A DNA stretch of 64,000 nt from Bosea sp. NBC_00550 (GCF_026020075.1 NZ_CP102772.1:1488001-1552000), one strand, 5' to 3'; counted from the first letter of the stretch, positions 8,042 to 17,073 are shown. Numbers and translations: made by a program. Notes: generated by a model from the sequence alone, not told the origin.

Positions 8042-8938
8042 TCAGCCGAGCGCGCTTCGGTGCGGCATCCCGGCCTGCGCGCCTGGGGCGAGGCAGGATA
8101 GCGCGGCGGCGCGGCAACCGAGGTCGAGCGCCTGCCGGAGGCCGAGCCCCTCGTCGAGCGCAGCGGCGACGGCACCGACGAAGGTGTCGCCGGCTCCGGT
8201 CGTATCGACGGGTTCGATGCGCGGCGCCGGAACATGAAAAGTCTCGCCGTCGGGTGTGTGAGCAAAGGCACCATCGGCGCCGGCCGTGACGATGCAACTC
8301 GTCGTGGTTCCCGTGATGAAGCCGGCGATCCCGGCGCCAGAATTGCCAAGGATGGCGGCGATGTCGGCCGCCTCGTGCTCGTTGACGATCAGGACATCGC
8401 TGGCGGCAAGCAGCGCGCTGGCATCCTCCGCACTGAAACCGTCCGGCACAGGCGCGCAATTCCAGATGACCCTGCCGCCGGCCTGCCGCGTGCGCCGTGC
8501 GAGCGCAATCGATTGCGCGAAGGGGACTTCCATCTGCAGCACGAGCGTCGCGTCGGAGGTCAGCAGCGCGTCCGGCACATCCTCCGCTTTCGGCGAAAGA
8601 TTGGCGCCGCTGGCAACCGTGATCGCATTCTCCGCTCGCGCATCGACGGTGATGAAGGCGCAGCCGGTCGGAGAGGCGTCTGCCCGGACCAGCTCGATCC
8701 CGACGCCGTTGGCGGCGAGGTTGTCGATCGACTCCCGGCCGAAGCCGTCATCGCCGACACAGGCCGCCATCGCGACCCGGCCGGGCGCGGCAAGGCGCGC
8801 GGCCGCGACGGCCTGGTTCGCGCCCTTGCCGCCGAAATGGCGCTCATAGGACGGAGCGAGCACCGTCTTGCCCGGCCCCGGAATGGTCGCGACCCGCGCG
8901 ACCAGATCGACATTGATCGATCCGAAGACCAGGATCAT
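8042..8938 (-). CDS. rbsK: PfkB-family sugar kinase, ribokinase-like
   Basis: This 298-residue protein shows the ribokinase N-terminal signature (GGKGANQAVAAARL, about 37-50) and the C-terminal PfkB signature DTTGAGDTFVGA, where the Asp of GAGD is the catalytic base. The N-terminus (ILVFGSINVDLVARV) matches ribokinases that phosphorylate ribose or deoxyribose. It is the last gene of the minus-strand operon and follows rpiB by 18 bases, so kinase plus isomerase would turn ribose into ribulose 5-phosphate. The rest of the operon does not look like a ribose system, so another pentose or tetrose substrate is possible. Confidence 0.85.
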   Translation of the reverse strand: MILVFGSINVDLVARVATIPGPGKTVLAPSYERHFGGKGANQAVAAARLAAPGRVAMAACVGDDGFGRESIDNLAANGVGIELVRADASPTGCAFITVDARAENAITVASGANLSPKAEDVPDALLTSDATLVLQMEVPFAQSIALARRTRQAGGRVIWNCAPVPDGFSAEDASALLAASDVLIVNEHEAADIAAILGNSGAGIAGFITGTTTSCIVTAGADGAFAHTPDGETFHVPAPRIEPVDTTGAGDTFVGAVAAALDEGLGLRQALDLGCRAAALSCLAPGAQAGMPHRSALG

Positions 8939-8956
8939 AGAGCGCCCATCCTCTGC

Positions 8957-9403
8957 TCAGCCTTCGGCATCCATCTGATGCAGCTTCTCGACGCGGCGGC
9001 GGAAGTCCTCGTCGGTCGAGAATTCGGCCGAGAGATAGGACGAAATCAGGTCGCTGGCGAGCCAGGGACCGACGATCTTGGCGCCGATGCACATCACGTT
9101 GACGTCGTCATGCTCGACGCTCTGATGGGCGGAGTGGATGTCGTGGCAGACGGCGGCGCGGATGCCCTTCATCTTGTTTGCGGCGATCGAAGCGCCGACG
9201 CCGGTGCCGCAGACCATGATGCCGCGCTCGGCCTCTCCGGAGGTGACCTTGCGGGCGACCTCGCGGGCGATATCGGGGAAATCGACCGGCTTGTCGTCAT
9301 GGGAGCCGACATCGACGACCTCATGACCCAGCGATTTGATGTGGTCGATGACGTGCTGCTTGAGGGACCAGCCGGCATGGTCGGAGCCGATGACGAGACG
9401 CAT
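8957..9403 (-). CDS. rpiB: RpiB/LacAB-family sugar-phosphate isomerase
   Basis: This 148-residue protein starts MRLVIGSDHAG, contains the catalytic-loop motif GIMVCGTGVGASIAANK with the active Cys, and ends in the usual RRVEKLH region. RpiB interconverts ribose 5-phosphate and ribulose 5-phosphate; relatives act on tetrulose, allose or galactose phosphates. The start is fixed by AGGAAAA 7 bases upstream. It lies downstream of a binding-protein gene and a strong stem-loop, and upstream of the ribokinase. In an accessory operon like this, a specialised tetrose- or pentose-phosphate isomerase is as likely as housekeeping RpiB. Confidence 0.88.
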   Translation of the reverse strand: MRLVIGSDHAGWSLKQHVIDHIKSLGHEVVDVGSHDDKPVDFPDIAREVARKVTSGEAERGIMVCGTGVGASIAANKMKGIRAAVCHDIHSAHQSVEHDDVNVMCIGAKIVGPWLASDLISSYLSAEFSTDEDFRRRVEKLHQMDAEG

Positions 9404-9432
9404 GGGTTTTCCTGTTGTGGTTGGAGCAAGGG

Positions 9433-9457
9433 GCCGGCGCCCAGGAAGGGCGCCGGC
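9433..9457 (-). other. Perfect 10-bp stem-loop just after the binding-protein gene
   Basis: GCCGGCGCCC (9433-9442) and GGGCGCCGGC (9448-9457) pair perfectly around a 5-base loop, 11 bases beyond the binding-protein stop codon. It lacks a T run. Stem-loops in this place often protect the 3' end of binding-protein mRNA and lower expression of the genes after it. Confidence 0.65.
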
Positions 9458-9468
9458 TTGAGGAGCGA

Positions 9469-10257
9469 TCAGCCGCGCATGTTCGCGGGCAGCTCGGTGC
9501 CGTGGAACTTCTTGTAGATCGCGTTGAGCTTGCCGTTCTTGAGGTTCTGCTCGACCCAGGCGTCGAGCTTCTCCAGCAGCTTGGGCTCGCCCTTCTTCAC
9601 GCCGATGGCGAGGTCGAAATTGGTGATCGAGACCTTGGGCTCGAAGGCGCGCACCGGCGCCTTGACGCCGATCTGCGAGACGATCGTCGCCGAGGTCGCG
9701 ACGCAGTCGGCCTGGCCGGAGATGGCGGCCGTGACCATCGTCGCGTCGTCCTCGAACCGGGCGAGCTTGAGGTCGCGCTCCTTCATGTTGGTCAGGGTCG
9801 TGTCCTGCGTGGTGCCGCGCGAGACGGCGATCGTCTTGCCCTTCAGGTCGTCCCAGCCCTTCACATCGAGCGACTTCAGGCAGCCGACGACCGATTGCAG
9901 CGCCGCATAGGGCTTGGAGAAGTCGATGACCTTGGCGCGATCCGGCGTGACCGACAGCGTCGAGATGATGATGTCGGCCTTGTTGGTCTGGACGTTGGGG
10001 ATGCGTGTGGCACCCGTGGTCTGCACGAATTCGAGCTGCAGGCCCCAATCCTTGGCGAGCAGTTCGGCGGTCTCGACATCCGAGCCCGTCGGCTTCATGG
10101 CGCCGTCGATCATGCCCGAGGGCGGGATCGCCAGATCGGTCGCGATGCGGATCTTGCCGGCCTTGGTGATGTCGTCGAGCATGTCGGCGCGGGCGGCCTG
10201 GCCGGCGCCGACGAGAGCCGTCGTGCCGAGCACGGCGATGGCGAGAAAACGTTTCAT
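9469..10257 (-). CDS. ABC transporter substrate-binding protein, polar amino acid (family 3) type
   Basis: This 262-residue protein has a signal peptide (MKRFLAIAVLG to about QAARA, cleavage near residue 24), then a family 3 binding fold: KIRIATDLAIPPSG, the GSDVETAELLAKDWG region and NKADIIISTLSVTPDRAKVIDFSKPY, a near-consensus signature for the family. It supplies the ABC importer encoded upstream. Although this family mostly binds amino acids or opines, the sugar kinase, isomerase and hydroxyacid dehydrogenase of the operon suggest a ligand with a sugar or sugar-acid part. No acidic or basic selectivity can be read from the sequence. Confidence 0.9.
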   Translation of the reverse strand: MKRFLAIAVLGTTALVGAGQAARADMLDDITKAGKIRIATDLAIPPSGMIDGAMKPTGSDVETAELLAKDWGLQLEFVQTTGATRIPNVQTNKADIIISTLSVTPDRAKVIDFSKPYAALQSVVGCLKSLDVKGWDDLKGKTIAVSRGTTQDTTLTNMKERDLKLARFEDDATMVTAAISGQADCVATSATIVSQIGVKAPVRAFEPKVSITNFDLAIGVKKGEPKLLEKLDAWVEQNLKNGKLNAIYKKFHGTELPANMRG

Positions 10258-10284
10258 CCTTGGTGTCCTTCCCGTTTTTGGTTG

Positions 10285-11052
10285 TTAGAGCCCGGTTCCG
10301 ACGAACTGGGCGAGTTCCGGCGTCGCCGGTGCGGAAAGGATCGAGGCACTTCCGGCCTCGTGGACCCTTCCGGCGTGCATGAACACCACCTGGTCGGCGA
10401 TGCCCCGTGCAAACCCCATCTCATGGGTGACCATGACCATGGTCATGCCATCGGCAGCGAGCTGCTCGATGACCTTGAGCACCTCGCCGGTCAGCTCCGG
10501 ATCGAGGGCGGAGGTGACCTCGTCGAACAGCATCACCTTGGGCTGCATGGCGAGCGAGCGGGCGATCGCCGCGCGCTGCTGCTGGCCGCCGGAGAGCTGC
10601 TCGGGATAGGCGTCGAGCTTCTCGGACAGCCCGACCTTGGCGAGCATGGCCTTGGCGAGCTCGCGGGCCTCGGCCCTCTTGATGCCCTTCACCGAGACCG
10701 GCGCCAGCGTGATGTTCTGCTCGATCGTCAGGTGCGGAAACAGGTTGTAGCTCTGGAAGACGATGCCGACGTCCTGCCGGAGCGCGCGCAGGTCGATATC
10801 GGCGGCGTCGACGCGATGTTCGCAGACGCGGATTTCGCCTGAATCGATCTTCTCGAAGCGGTCGATGCAGCGCAGCGCCGTGCTCTTGCCGGAGCCGGAG
10901 CGGCCGATCAGCACCAGCACATCGCCGCGCGCGACGGTGAAGCTGACGCCGTCGAGCACCTTGAGCGGGCCGAAACTCTTATGGACCTTGTCGAGGACGA
11001 CGATGGGGCGCTCAGCGGTGGGGCGTTCGATGATGGGGCGTTCCTGGCTCAT
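10285..11052 (-). CDS. Polar amino acid-type ABC transporter ATP-binding protein
   Basis: This ATPase (255 residues from ATG 11052; a GTG at 11061 is an alternative) has Walker A (GRSGSGKST), a Q loop ([11 protein letters not shown]), the signature LSGGQQQR, Walker B ([13 protein letters not shown]) and the switch His ([10 protein letters not shown]). This is the GlnQ/HisP type. The N-terminus carries a small repeat ([15 protein letters not shown]) before the domain. It pairs with two permease genes upstream and the binding protein downstream. Confidence 0.93.
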   Translation of the reverse strand: MSQERPIIERPTAERPIVVLDKVHKSFGPLKVLDGVSFTVARGDVLVLIGRSGSGKSTALRCIDRFEKIDSGEIRVCEHRVDAADIDLRALRQDVGIVFQSYNLFPHLTIEQNITLAPVSVKGIKRAEARELAKAMLAKVGLSEKLDAYPEQLSGGQQQRAAIARSLAMQPKVMLFDEVTSALDPELTGEVLKVIEQLAADGMTMVMVTHEMGFARGIADQVVFMHAGRVHEAGSASILSAPATPELAQFVGTGL

Positions 11053-11067
11053 GGCTTTCACATCTCG

Positions 11068-11739
11068 TCAGGCCGGCATCAGCTTCGCGCGGCCGACGCC
11101 CATGCGGCGCTCGAGACGCCGGCTGAGGAGCGAGATCGGGAAGCAGAGCGCGAAGTAGATCAGGGCGATGATCGCGTAGATCAGGAAGGGCTCGAACAGC
11201 GAGTTGTTGATGATCTGGCCGGAGCGGGCGAGCTCGACGAAGCCGACGACCGAGGCCAGCGAGGTGTTCTTGATGATCTGCACCATGAAGCCGACGGTCG
11301 GCGGCGTGGCGATGCGCATGGCCTGCGGCAGGATGACCTTGAGCATGCGCTGAGTGCGGCTGAGCCCCAGCCCCTCGGCCGCCTCCCATTGCGGGCGCGG
11401 CACGGCCTGGATGCAGCCGCGCCAGATCTCGCCGAAATAGGCGCCGACATAGATCGTCAGCGATGCCCCGGCGGCCCAGAGCGGCGTGATCGAGAAGCCG
11501 AGCGCCGAGAGCCCGAAATAGCCGAGGAACATGATCACCAGCAGCGGCGTGCCCTGGATCAGTTGCACATAGGCGCCGCTGAGCAGGCGCACGGCCTTGC
11601 TCGGCGAAACCCGGGCGAGCGCGATCAGGAATCCGACGAGGCCGCCGCCGATCAGCGCAATGGCCGACAGCCCGATGGTCCAGAGCGCGCCCTGGCCGAG
11701 GAAGAGGAGATGGTTCGCGTTGAGGGAGCCGCCCATCAT
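11068..11739 (-). CDS. Polar amino acid-type ABC transporter permease
   Basis: This 223-residue protein has about five membrane helices and the HisM/GlnP-type EAA loop (WEAAEGLGLSRTQRMLKVILPQA), where the ATPase docks, plus the QGTPLLVIMFLGYFGL segment shared by the family. It overlaps nothing but lies only 6 bases from the second permease gene, so both are made together as a heterodimer. Start ATG 11739 is followed by a second ATG. Confidence 0.92.
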   Translation of the reverse strand: MMGGSLNANHLLFLGQGALWTIGLSAIALIGGGLVGFLIALARVSPSKAVRLLSGAYVQLIQGTPLLVIMFLGYFGLSALGFSITPLWAAGASLTIYVGAYFGEIWRGCIQAVPRPQWEAAEGLGLSRTQRMLKVILPQAMRIATPPTVGFMVQIIKNTSLASVVGFVELARSGQIINNSLFEPFLIYAIIALIYFALCFPISLLSRRLERRMGVGRAKLMPA

Positions 11740-11745
11740 CGACCT

Positions 11746-12429
11746 CTAGAGCGACGTGCCGAGGCGCCGGCGGCGCGGGAAGAGCACGAGCCCCAGCGCC
11801 CAGAAGCCGGCGCGCAGGACGAGCGAGAGCGCGATATAGGCGAGAGCGACGAGGATATAGGTCTCGAAGGCGCGATAGGTGTCGGACTGCACGTAGTTGG
11901 CGACCGCTGTCAGCTCCTCGGCCGATATCTGCGAGGTGACGGAAGACGCCAGCATCAGCAGCACGAACTGGCTGGTCAGCGACGGATAGACCTTCTCGAC
12001 CGCCGGCAGCAGGATGACGTGCCAGTAAATCTGGAAGCGCGAGAGGGCGAGGCCTTCCGCCGCCTCGATCTGGCCGGGCGGAATTGCCTCGAAACCCGCC
12101 CTCATGATCTCGGCGGTATAGGCGCCGACATTGATCGCCAATGCGGCAGCCGCCACCGAGAAGGCCGAGAATTTGAGGCCGATGCTGGCGAGACCGAAAT
12201 AGACCAGGAAGATCTGGACCAGCAGCGGCGTGTTGCGGATCGTCTCGACATAACCGGCGCAGAGCGCCGCGATGAAGCGATTGCTGCTGCCGCGGCCGAT
12301 GGCACAGAACGTGCCGATCGCGCCGCCGATCAGGATCGCCATGAAAGCGAGCTGCAGCGTCATCACCGCGCCGTCGAGGAAGAGCGGCCAGCGCTCCAGA
12401 ACGACGGAGAAGTCGAGATTGAGACCCAT
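11746..12429 (-). CDS. Polar amino acid-type ABC transporter permease
   Basis: This 227-residue membrane protein has the family motif RNTPLLVQIFLVYFGLASIG and the EAA loop IEAAEGLALSRFQIYWHVILLPA. Five helices are visible. It differs clearly from the second permease, fitting a heterodimeric channel. It follows the dehydrogenase gene by 8 bases. Confidence 0.92.
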   Translation of the reverse strand: MGLNLDFSVVLERWPLFLDGAVMTLQLAFMAILIGGAIGTFCAIGRGSSNRFIAALCAGYVETIRNTPLLVQIFLVYFGLASIGLKFSAFSVAAAALAINVGAYTAEIMRAGFEAIPPGQIEAAEGLALSRFQIYWHVILLPAVEKVYPSLTSQFVLLMLASSVTSQISAEELTAVANYVQSDTYRAFETYILVALAYIALSLVLRAGFWALGLVLFPRRRRLGTSL

Positions 12430-12437
12430 GGCCGCGG

Positions 12438-13331
12438 TCAGGCCCGGTTCGTCATGCGGTCATAGACCTTGAACAGCGCCTGATTGCCGTTGCCGCCTTC
12501 GCCATGAGCCCGTGCTTCGATGTACTGGCTGGTGACGAGTGCGGTGCCCGGCAGCGGCACCGAGAGCGCTTGCGCCTGCTCCTGAACGAGGCGCAGATCC
12601 TTCAGCATCAGGTCGATGCGGAAGCCCGCCCCGGCATCGCCAGCGATCATCGCGGGGCCGAGCTTGTCGAGCATCCAGGATGCCGCCGAGCCGCCGAGCA
12701 GCACGCTGCGCATCTGCTCCAGATCCACGCCGGAGGCCCGGCCGAGCGCGATCGCCTCGCAGACGGCCTGGATGTTGATGCCGCAGATCAGCTGGTTGCA
12801 GAGCTTGACCGCCTGGCCGGCGCCGGGCGCCCCGACATGCGTGATCGTCGTGCCCATGCCGCGGAAGAACGGCTCTGCCTTGGCGAAGGCCGCGGCCTCG
12901 CCGCCGGCCATGATCGTGAGCGTCGCGTTCTTGGCGCCGAGCGGTCCGCCCGAAACCGGCGCATCGATGAAATCGGTCCCGGCAGCCTTGAGATCGGCAT
13001 GCATCCTGCGGACGGCGACAGGCGAGATCGTGCTCATGTCGACGATGAGACGCCCGCGTGGCGGCGCAGCTAGCAGCCCGCCCTCACCATAGATGACATC
13101 CTCGACCTGCGGCGTATCGGGCAGCATGGTGATCGCGATATCGGCGCTCGCCGCCGCCTCGGCCGGACTCTTCGCCGGCTTCGCACCCTCTGCGACCAAT
13201 GCGGCCACCGCATCGCCGACGATGTCGAAGACGACGACGGGATGCCCCGCCTTCATCAGGTTGCGCGCCATTTCGCGCCCCATCGTGCCGAGGCCGATGA
13301 AGCCGACGCTGCCTTTTTCGTTCCCTGCCAT
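12438..13331 (-). CDS. Beta-hydroxyacid dehydrogenase (3-hydroxyisobutyrate / tartronate semialdehyde reductase family)
   Basis: This 297-residue protein has an N-terminal Rossmann motif (GFIGLGTMGREMARNL), the substrate-binding signature DAPVSGGPLGAKNATLTIM, and the catalytic Lys in GQAVKLCNQLICG. The family oxidises or reduces beta-hydroxyacids such as 3-hydroxyisobutyrate, glycerate, threonate and erythronate with NAD(P). The start ATG 13331 has a GAGAGAG site; an ATG at 13349 has none. First structural gene of the operon after the FadR-type regulator. Together with RpiB and a sugar kinase it suggests catabolism of a sugar acid or polyol; the exact substrate is unknown. Confidence 0.87.
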   Translation of the reverse strand: MAGNEKGSVGFIGLGTMGREMARNLMKAGHPVVVFDIVGDAVAALVAEGAKPAKSPAEAAASADIAITMLPDTPQVEDVIYGEGGLLAAPPRGRLIVDMSTISPVAVRRMHADLKAAGTDFIDAPVSGGPLGAKNATLTIMAGGEAAAFAKAEPFFRGMGTTITHVGAPGAGQAVKLCNQLICGINIQAVCEAIALGRASGVDLEQMRSVLLGGSAASWMLDKLGPAMIAGDAGAGFRIDLMLKDLRLVQEQAQALSVPLPGTALVTSQYIEARAHGEGGNGNQALFKVYDRMTNRA

Positions 13332-13372
13332 GTTCTGCTCTCTCGGCATCTTGTCTGGTGAATCCGGAGCCC

Positions 13373-14134
13373 TCAGGCTCCCTGCGCGCTCAGCGTCTCC
13401 GGCCTGTCGCCCTCGCCGGTGACGGCGCGGCGCCGGTATTCGTCGCCGATCGCGAAATGGCGCCGCAGCGTCACCTCGGCGCGATCGGGATCGCGTGCGA
13501 CGATGGTGTCGAAGACGCGTTTGTGGTCGTCGATCAGGTAGCTCTTCATCGAGCTGAATTGCTGGACGAGTTCGCGGCGGCTGCGGTGCGAGCGCGCCAG
13601 CAGCGTCGACATGGATTCATGCAGCACCGCGAGCGTCGGCGAGCGCGACGCCAGCACGATGGCACGGTGGAAATCGAAGTCGGCGGAGCCGCCCGCATCG
13701 GCATCGTCGATCGTCTCGCCGATCCGGACCAGCGCGCGCTGCAAGCGCTCGAAATCGGCGATGGTGGCGCGCTCGCAGGCCAGGCGCACGGCTTGGCACT
13801 CGATCGCGATGCGCGCTTCCATAACGTCGTCGATGAGCTCGGCCTGCTGGGCCAGCGCGAGGGTAAAGAAATCCCGCAGCATCGAGGCGTCCGGCCGCTT
13901 CACGATGGTGCCGACGCGCTCGCGGATTTCGACGATGCCGAGCATGTGCAGCGCCCGCAGCGCCTCGCGCACGACCGGCCGGCCGACGCCGAGCTGAGTA
14001 GCGAGTTCGCGTTCGGCCATCAGCCGCTCGCCCTGCCTCAGCGTGCCGTCGAGCAACCGCTCCTGCAGGTAGGCGAAGACGCGCTCGAAACCCGACGCGC
14101 TGTCGGAACCCTGAGCTTCCATTCCCTGAACCAT
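13373..14134 (-). CDS. GntR-family regulator, FadR subfamily
   Basis: The protein (253 residues from ATG 14134; ATG 14122 is the other candidate) has the GntR winged helix (RLMAERELATQLGVGRPVVR then EALRALHMLGIVEIRE) and an all-helical FCD domain whose metal/ligand residues are visible (DFDFHRAI, DDHKRVFD, LRRHF). Ligands are usually small carboxylates, sugar acids or acyl-CoA. It is the first gene of the operon, and a near-perfect operator lies 10-22 bases upstream of its start, so it probably represses itself and the operon until the inducer arrives. Confidence 0.9.
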   Translation of the reverse strand: MVQGMEAQGSDSASGFERVFAYLQERLLDGTLRQGERLMAERELATQLGVGRPVVREALRALHMLGIVEIRERVGTIVKRPDASMLRDFFTLALAQQAELIDDVMEARIAIECQAVRLACERATIADFERLQRALVRIGETIDDADAGGSADFDFHRAIVLASRSPTLAVLHESMSTLLARSHRSRRELVQQFSSMKSYLIDDHKRVFDTIVARDPDRAEVTLRRHFAIGDEYRRRAVTGEGDRPETLSAQGA

Positions 14135-14143
14135 CGTTTTTTT

Positions 14144-14156
14144 CTGGTAAGACCAG
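14144..14156 (-). promoter_or_regulatory. FadR/GntR-type operator before the gntR gene
   Basis: CTGGT and ACCAG form a perfect inverted repeat with a 3-base spacer, the TGGTnnnACCA pattern known for FadR-subfamily repressors. It sits in the divergent gap between the regulator and the Na+/H+ antiporter gene; a further GACCAG half-site lies at 14164-14169. Confidence 0.7.
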
Positions 14157-14257
14157 TACGATGACCAGAGTAAAAGGTCAATCTGGAGCTGGCTCTGCCC
14201 TGTGAGCAAACCGGTCGCGGTCCCGCCGCGGCTTCGCTAAGGTGCCGGCTCGCCCCA

Positions 14258-15817
14258 ATGGAACGGCCGACGATGGTCCTGTTCGAATCGATCCTGATCA
14301 TCATGCTGGCCGCCGTCCTGCTCTCGGCGGCCTCGCGTCGTGTCGGCATTCCCTATCCGGTGGTGCTGGCGGTGGCGGGAACGGGCATCGCCTTCATTCC
14401 GAACGCGCCCGAGATCGCGCTCGACCCGGAGCTGGTGCTGGCGCTCTTCGTCGCGCCGATCCTGCTCGACGCCGCCTTCGACACCTCCGTGCGGGATCTT
14501 CGCAAGAGATGGCGGACTGTCGGGAGCCTGGTCGTCGTCGCCGTGGGCGTGACGACGATCGCCGTTGCCGCCGTCGCCAGATGGTTCTTGCCGGATCTCC
14601 CCTGGGCGGCAGCGGTGGCGCTGGGCGCGATCGTCGCGCCTCCCGATGCCGTCGCCGCCACCGCCATCCTGCGGCGCGTGCGCCCGCCGCATCGCCTCGT
14701 CGTCATCCTGGAGGGGGAAAGCCTCCTCAACGATGCCACGGCGCTGCTGATCTACCGGGTTGCGGTCGCCGCTATGATCGCCGGCAGCTTCTCGCCGGCT
14801 TCCGCCCTGCCGACCTTCGGCCTCGTGGTCGTCGGGAGCCTCGTCCTCGGCGCGCTGCTCGGCTCGTTCTTCGTCCGTTTTCTCGGGCGCTTCAACGATC
14901 CGCCGAGCGCGATTATCCTCCAGTTCATCACGACCTTCGGCGTCTGGATCCTGGCCGAAAAGCTCCATCTCTCCGGCATCATCACCATCGTGGTCTATGC
15001 CATGGTGCTGGCGCGCACGGCCCCTGCCCGCACGAGCGCCCGTCTGCGCATTCCATCCTATGCGGTGTGGGAGACCACCGTGTTCGTGCTCCAGACCATG
15101 GCCTTCGTGCTGGTCGGCCTGCAATTGCGGCCGATCCTCGCCGATCTCGGCCCGCAGCGAAGCGCCGCCTATGTCGGCATCGCGCTGGCCGTCCTGGCAA
15201 CGGTGATCGTCGTGCGCCTGAGCTGGGTGATGGCCTATCAGATCGTCGCGAAGCAGGCGGGCCGCGCCGTCGCCCACTCGGCCGGCGAGGAGCCGCCCCG
15301 AACCTCGACGCTGAGCGACGGCCTGATCATCGCCTGGTGCGGCATGCGCGGCATCGTCACTTTGGCGGCGGCCTATGCCCTTCCCATAGGTTTTCCCTAT
15401 CGCGACCTGATCCTGATGTGCGCCTTCGTCGTCGTGGTCGGCACGCTTCTGATCCAGGGCCTCACCTTGCCGCTGCTGCTCAAGCGGCTCGCCCCGGTGG
15501 AGGACCGGACGGTCGAGCACGAATTCCGCATGGCCCGCAAGCTCGCGCTCAAGGCGGCGATCGCGACGATCGGCGACGCCCCTTCAGAGGTCGCCGAGGC
15601 GATACGCCGGGAATACGGCGCCATGCTGGAACAGACGCGCGACGGCGCGGAGTTCGACACCGCACAGAACCGATTCCGGCGCGACGCCCTCGCCGCGGCG
15701 CGCGACACGGCGCTGGCGCTGCGGCGCGACGGCACCATCGGAGACGATGCGTTCCATCGGCTCGAGGAAGAACTCGATTGGCTGGAGCTCGGCGCGGCGC
15801 CGAGGGCGGTGGAATGA
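14258..15817 (+). CDS. Monovalent cation:proton antiporter, CPA1 (NhaP/NHE) family
   Basis: This 519-residue protein has about twelve hydrophobic segments up to residue 420 and a cytosolic C-terminal part of about 100 residues. Family motifs are present: the ion-site region GAIVAPPDAVAATAI and EGESLLNDATALLIYR. Such antiporters exchange Na+ or K+ for H+ in pH and salt control. The stop overlaps the start of the amine oxidase gene (ATGA), so the two are coupled. An ATG at 14273 has a slightly better ribosome site and may be the true start. Confidence 0.9.
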   Translation: MERPTMVLFESILIIMLAAVLLSAASRRVGIPYPVVLAVAGTGIAFIPNAPEIALDPELVLALFVAPILLDAAFDTSVRDLRKRWRTVGSLVVVAVGVTTIAVAAVARWFLPDLPWAAAVALGAIVAPPDAVAATAILRRVRPPHRLVVILEGESLLNDATALLIYRVAVAAMIAGSFSPASALPTFGLVVVGSLVLGALLGSFFVRFLGRFNDPPSAIILQFITTFGVWILAEKLHLSGIITIVVYAMVLARTAPARTSARLRIPSYAVWETTVFVLQTMAFVLVGLQLRPILADLGPQRSAAYVGIALAVLATVIVVRLSWVMAYQIVAKQAGRAVAHSAGEEPPRTSTLSDGLIIAWCGMRGIVTLAAAYALPIGFPYRDLILMCAFVVVVGTLLIQGLTLPLLLKRLAPVEDRTVEHEFRMARKLALKAAIATIGDAPSEVAEAIRREYGAMLEQTRDGAEFDTAQNRFRRDALAAARDTALALRRDGTIGDDAFHRLEEELDWLELGAAPRAVE

Positions 15818-17073
15818 ACAGCGAATATGATGTCGTCGTGATCGGGGCCGGAGCCGCGGGCATCGCCGCCGCCCGGCGGCTTGCGCAGGCGCGGCTTTCC
15901 GTTCTCGTCGTCGAAGCCGAGAACCGGATCGGCGGCCGCGCCTGGACGATCCATCACGACGGGCTACCGATCGATCTCGGCTGCGGCTGGCTGCATTCAG
16001 CCGACCGGAACCCCTGGGCCGCGCTCGCCCCGACCCTCGGCTTCGCAGTCGACCGAACGCTCCCGCCCTGGGGCCGCCAGTTCCGCAATCTCAGCTTCAC
16101 CGAGGCCGAGCAGGCAGCAGCACGGGCCGCCTCGGCCCGCTTCGAAGCCGATCTACGGCATGCTCCTGTCGAAACCGACCGAGCGGCCGATCTGCTGGCG
16201 GCCGGACACCCATGGAAGCCCTATCTCGAAGCCCTCAGCAGCTACGTCAACGGCGTGGAATTGGAGGCGCTGTCGATCCGCGACTACCTCGCCTATGTCG
16301 ACGCCGATACCGGCGTGAACTGGCGGGTCGTCAAGGGCTATGGCAGCCTCATCGCCGCGGCTGCCGCAGAGCTGCCGATCGCACTCGGCACCCCCGTCAC
16401 CGCGATCCGGGCGGATGCACGGTGGCTCGCGATCGTCACGGAAACCGGCACCATCCGGGCCCGGACAGCGATCGTCTCCGTACCCACCGACGTGCTGGCG
16501 GCCGGCGTCATCGAGCTGCCCCACGCACTCGACGACTGGATCGAGGCCGCAAGCCGGCTGCCCCTGGGGCTTGCCGACAAGATCGTCTTCCATATCGACG
16601 AACCGAGCGATCTGGAACCGGACACCCAGGTCCTCGGCAATCCCCATCTGTCCCGAACGGCGAGCTACCATTTGCGCCCGTTCGGCCGCCCGCTGATCGA
16701 GGGTTTCCTGGGCGGCGCCACGGCGCGCGAACTCGAAGAGGACGGCGCGATGGCCGCCTTCGCGCTGGATGAGCTTTCAGGCCTGTTCGGCTCCGGAATG
16801 AGGCTCAAGCTGAAGCCGGTCGCTCAATCGCGCTGGGCCCGGCAGCCCTTCGCGCGCGGTTCGTACAGCCACGCCCTCCCGGGCCATGCCGCGGCCCGAT
16901 CGGTTCTGGCGCGCCCTTGGGACGAACGCATCTTCTTCGCAGGTGAAGCCTGCTCGGCGCAGGACTTCTCGACCGCTCACGGCGCCTATCGGACGGGTCT
17001 CGATGTTGCCGACACCATCCTGTCGCTGCAACGCGATACGCGCAGCAATGCCGGCGGCACAGCTGCCGGCTGA
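15814..17073 (+). CDS. FAD-dependent amine oxidase family protein
   Basis: This 419-residue protein opens with the FAD-binding Rossmann motif VVVIGAGAAGIAAARRLAQA and the GG motif ENRIGGRAWT, and ends with the C-terminal FAD segment (IFFAGEACSAQDFSTAHGAY) of the monoamine oxidase / flavin-containing amine oxidoreductase family. It likely oxidises an amine, giving an aldehyde, ammonia and H2O2; the substrate cannot be told. No signal peptide, so cytosolic. It starts inside the antiporter stop (ATGA), an odd pairing without an obvious common pathway. Confidence 0.87.
   Translation: MNSEYDVVVIGAGAAGIAAARRLAQARLSVLVVEAENRIGGRAWTIHHDGLPIDLGCGWLHSADRNPWAALAPTLGFAVDRTLPPWGRQFRNLSFTEAEQAAARAASARFEADLRHAPVETDRAADLLAAGHPWKPYLEALSSYVNGVELEALSIRDYLAYVDADTGVNWRVVKGYGSLIAAAAAELPIALGTPVTAIRADARWLAIVTETGTIRARTAIVSVPTDVLAAGVIELPHALDDWIEAASRLPLGLADKIVFHIDEPSDLEPDTQVLGNPHLSRTASYHLRPFGRPLIEGFLGGATARELEEDGAMAAFALDELSGLFGSGMRLKLKPVAQSRWARQPFARGSYSHALPGHAAARSVLARPWDERIFFAGEACSAQDFSTAHGAYRTGLDVADTILSLQRDTRSNAGGTAAG

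Noticed and set aside
9415..10842. Long plus-strand open frame opposite the binding-protein and ATPase genes
   Set aside because: Arg/Gly/Asp-rich antisense shadow; the minus-strand genes have clear Walker and binding-fold motifs.
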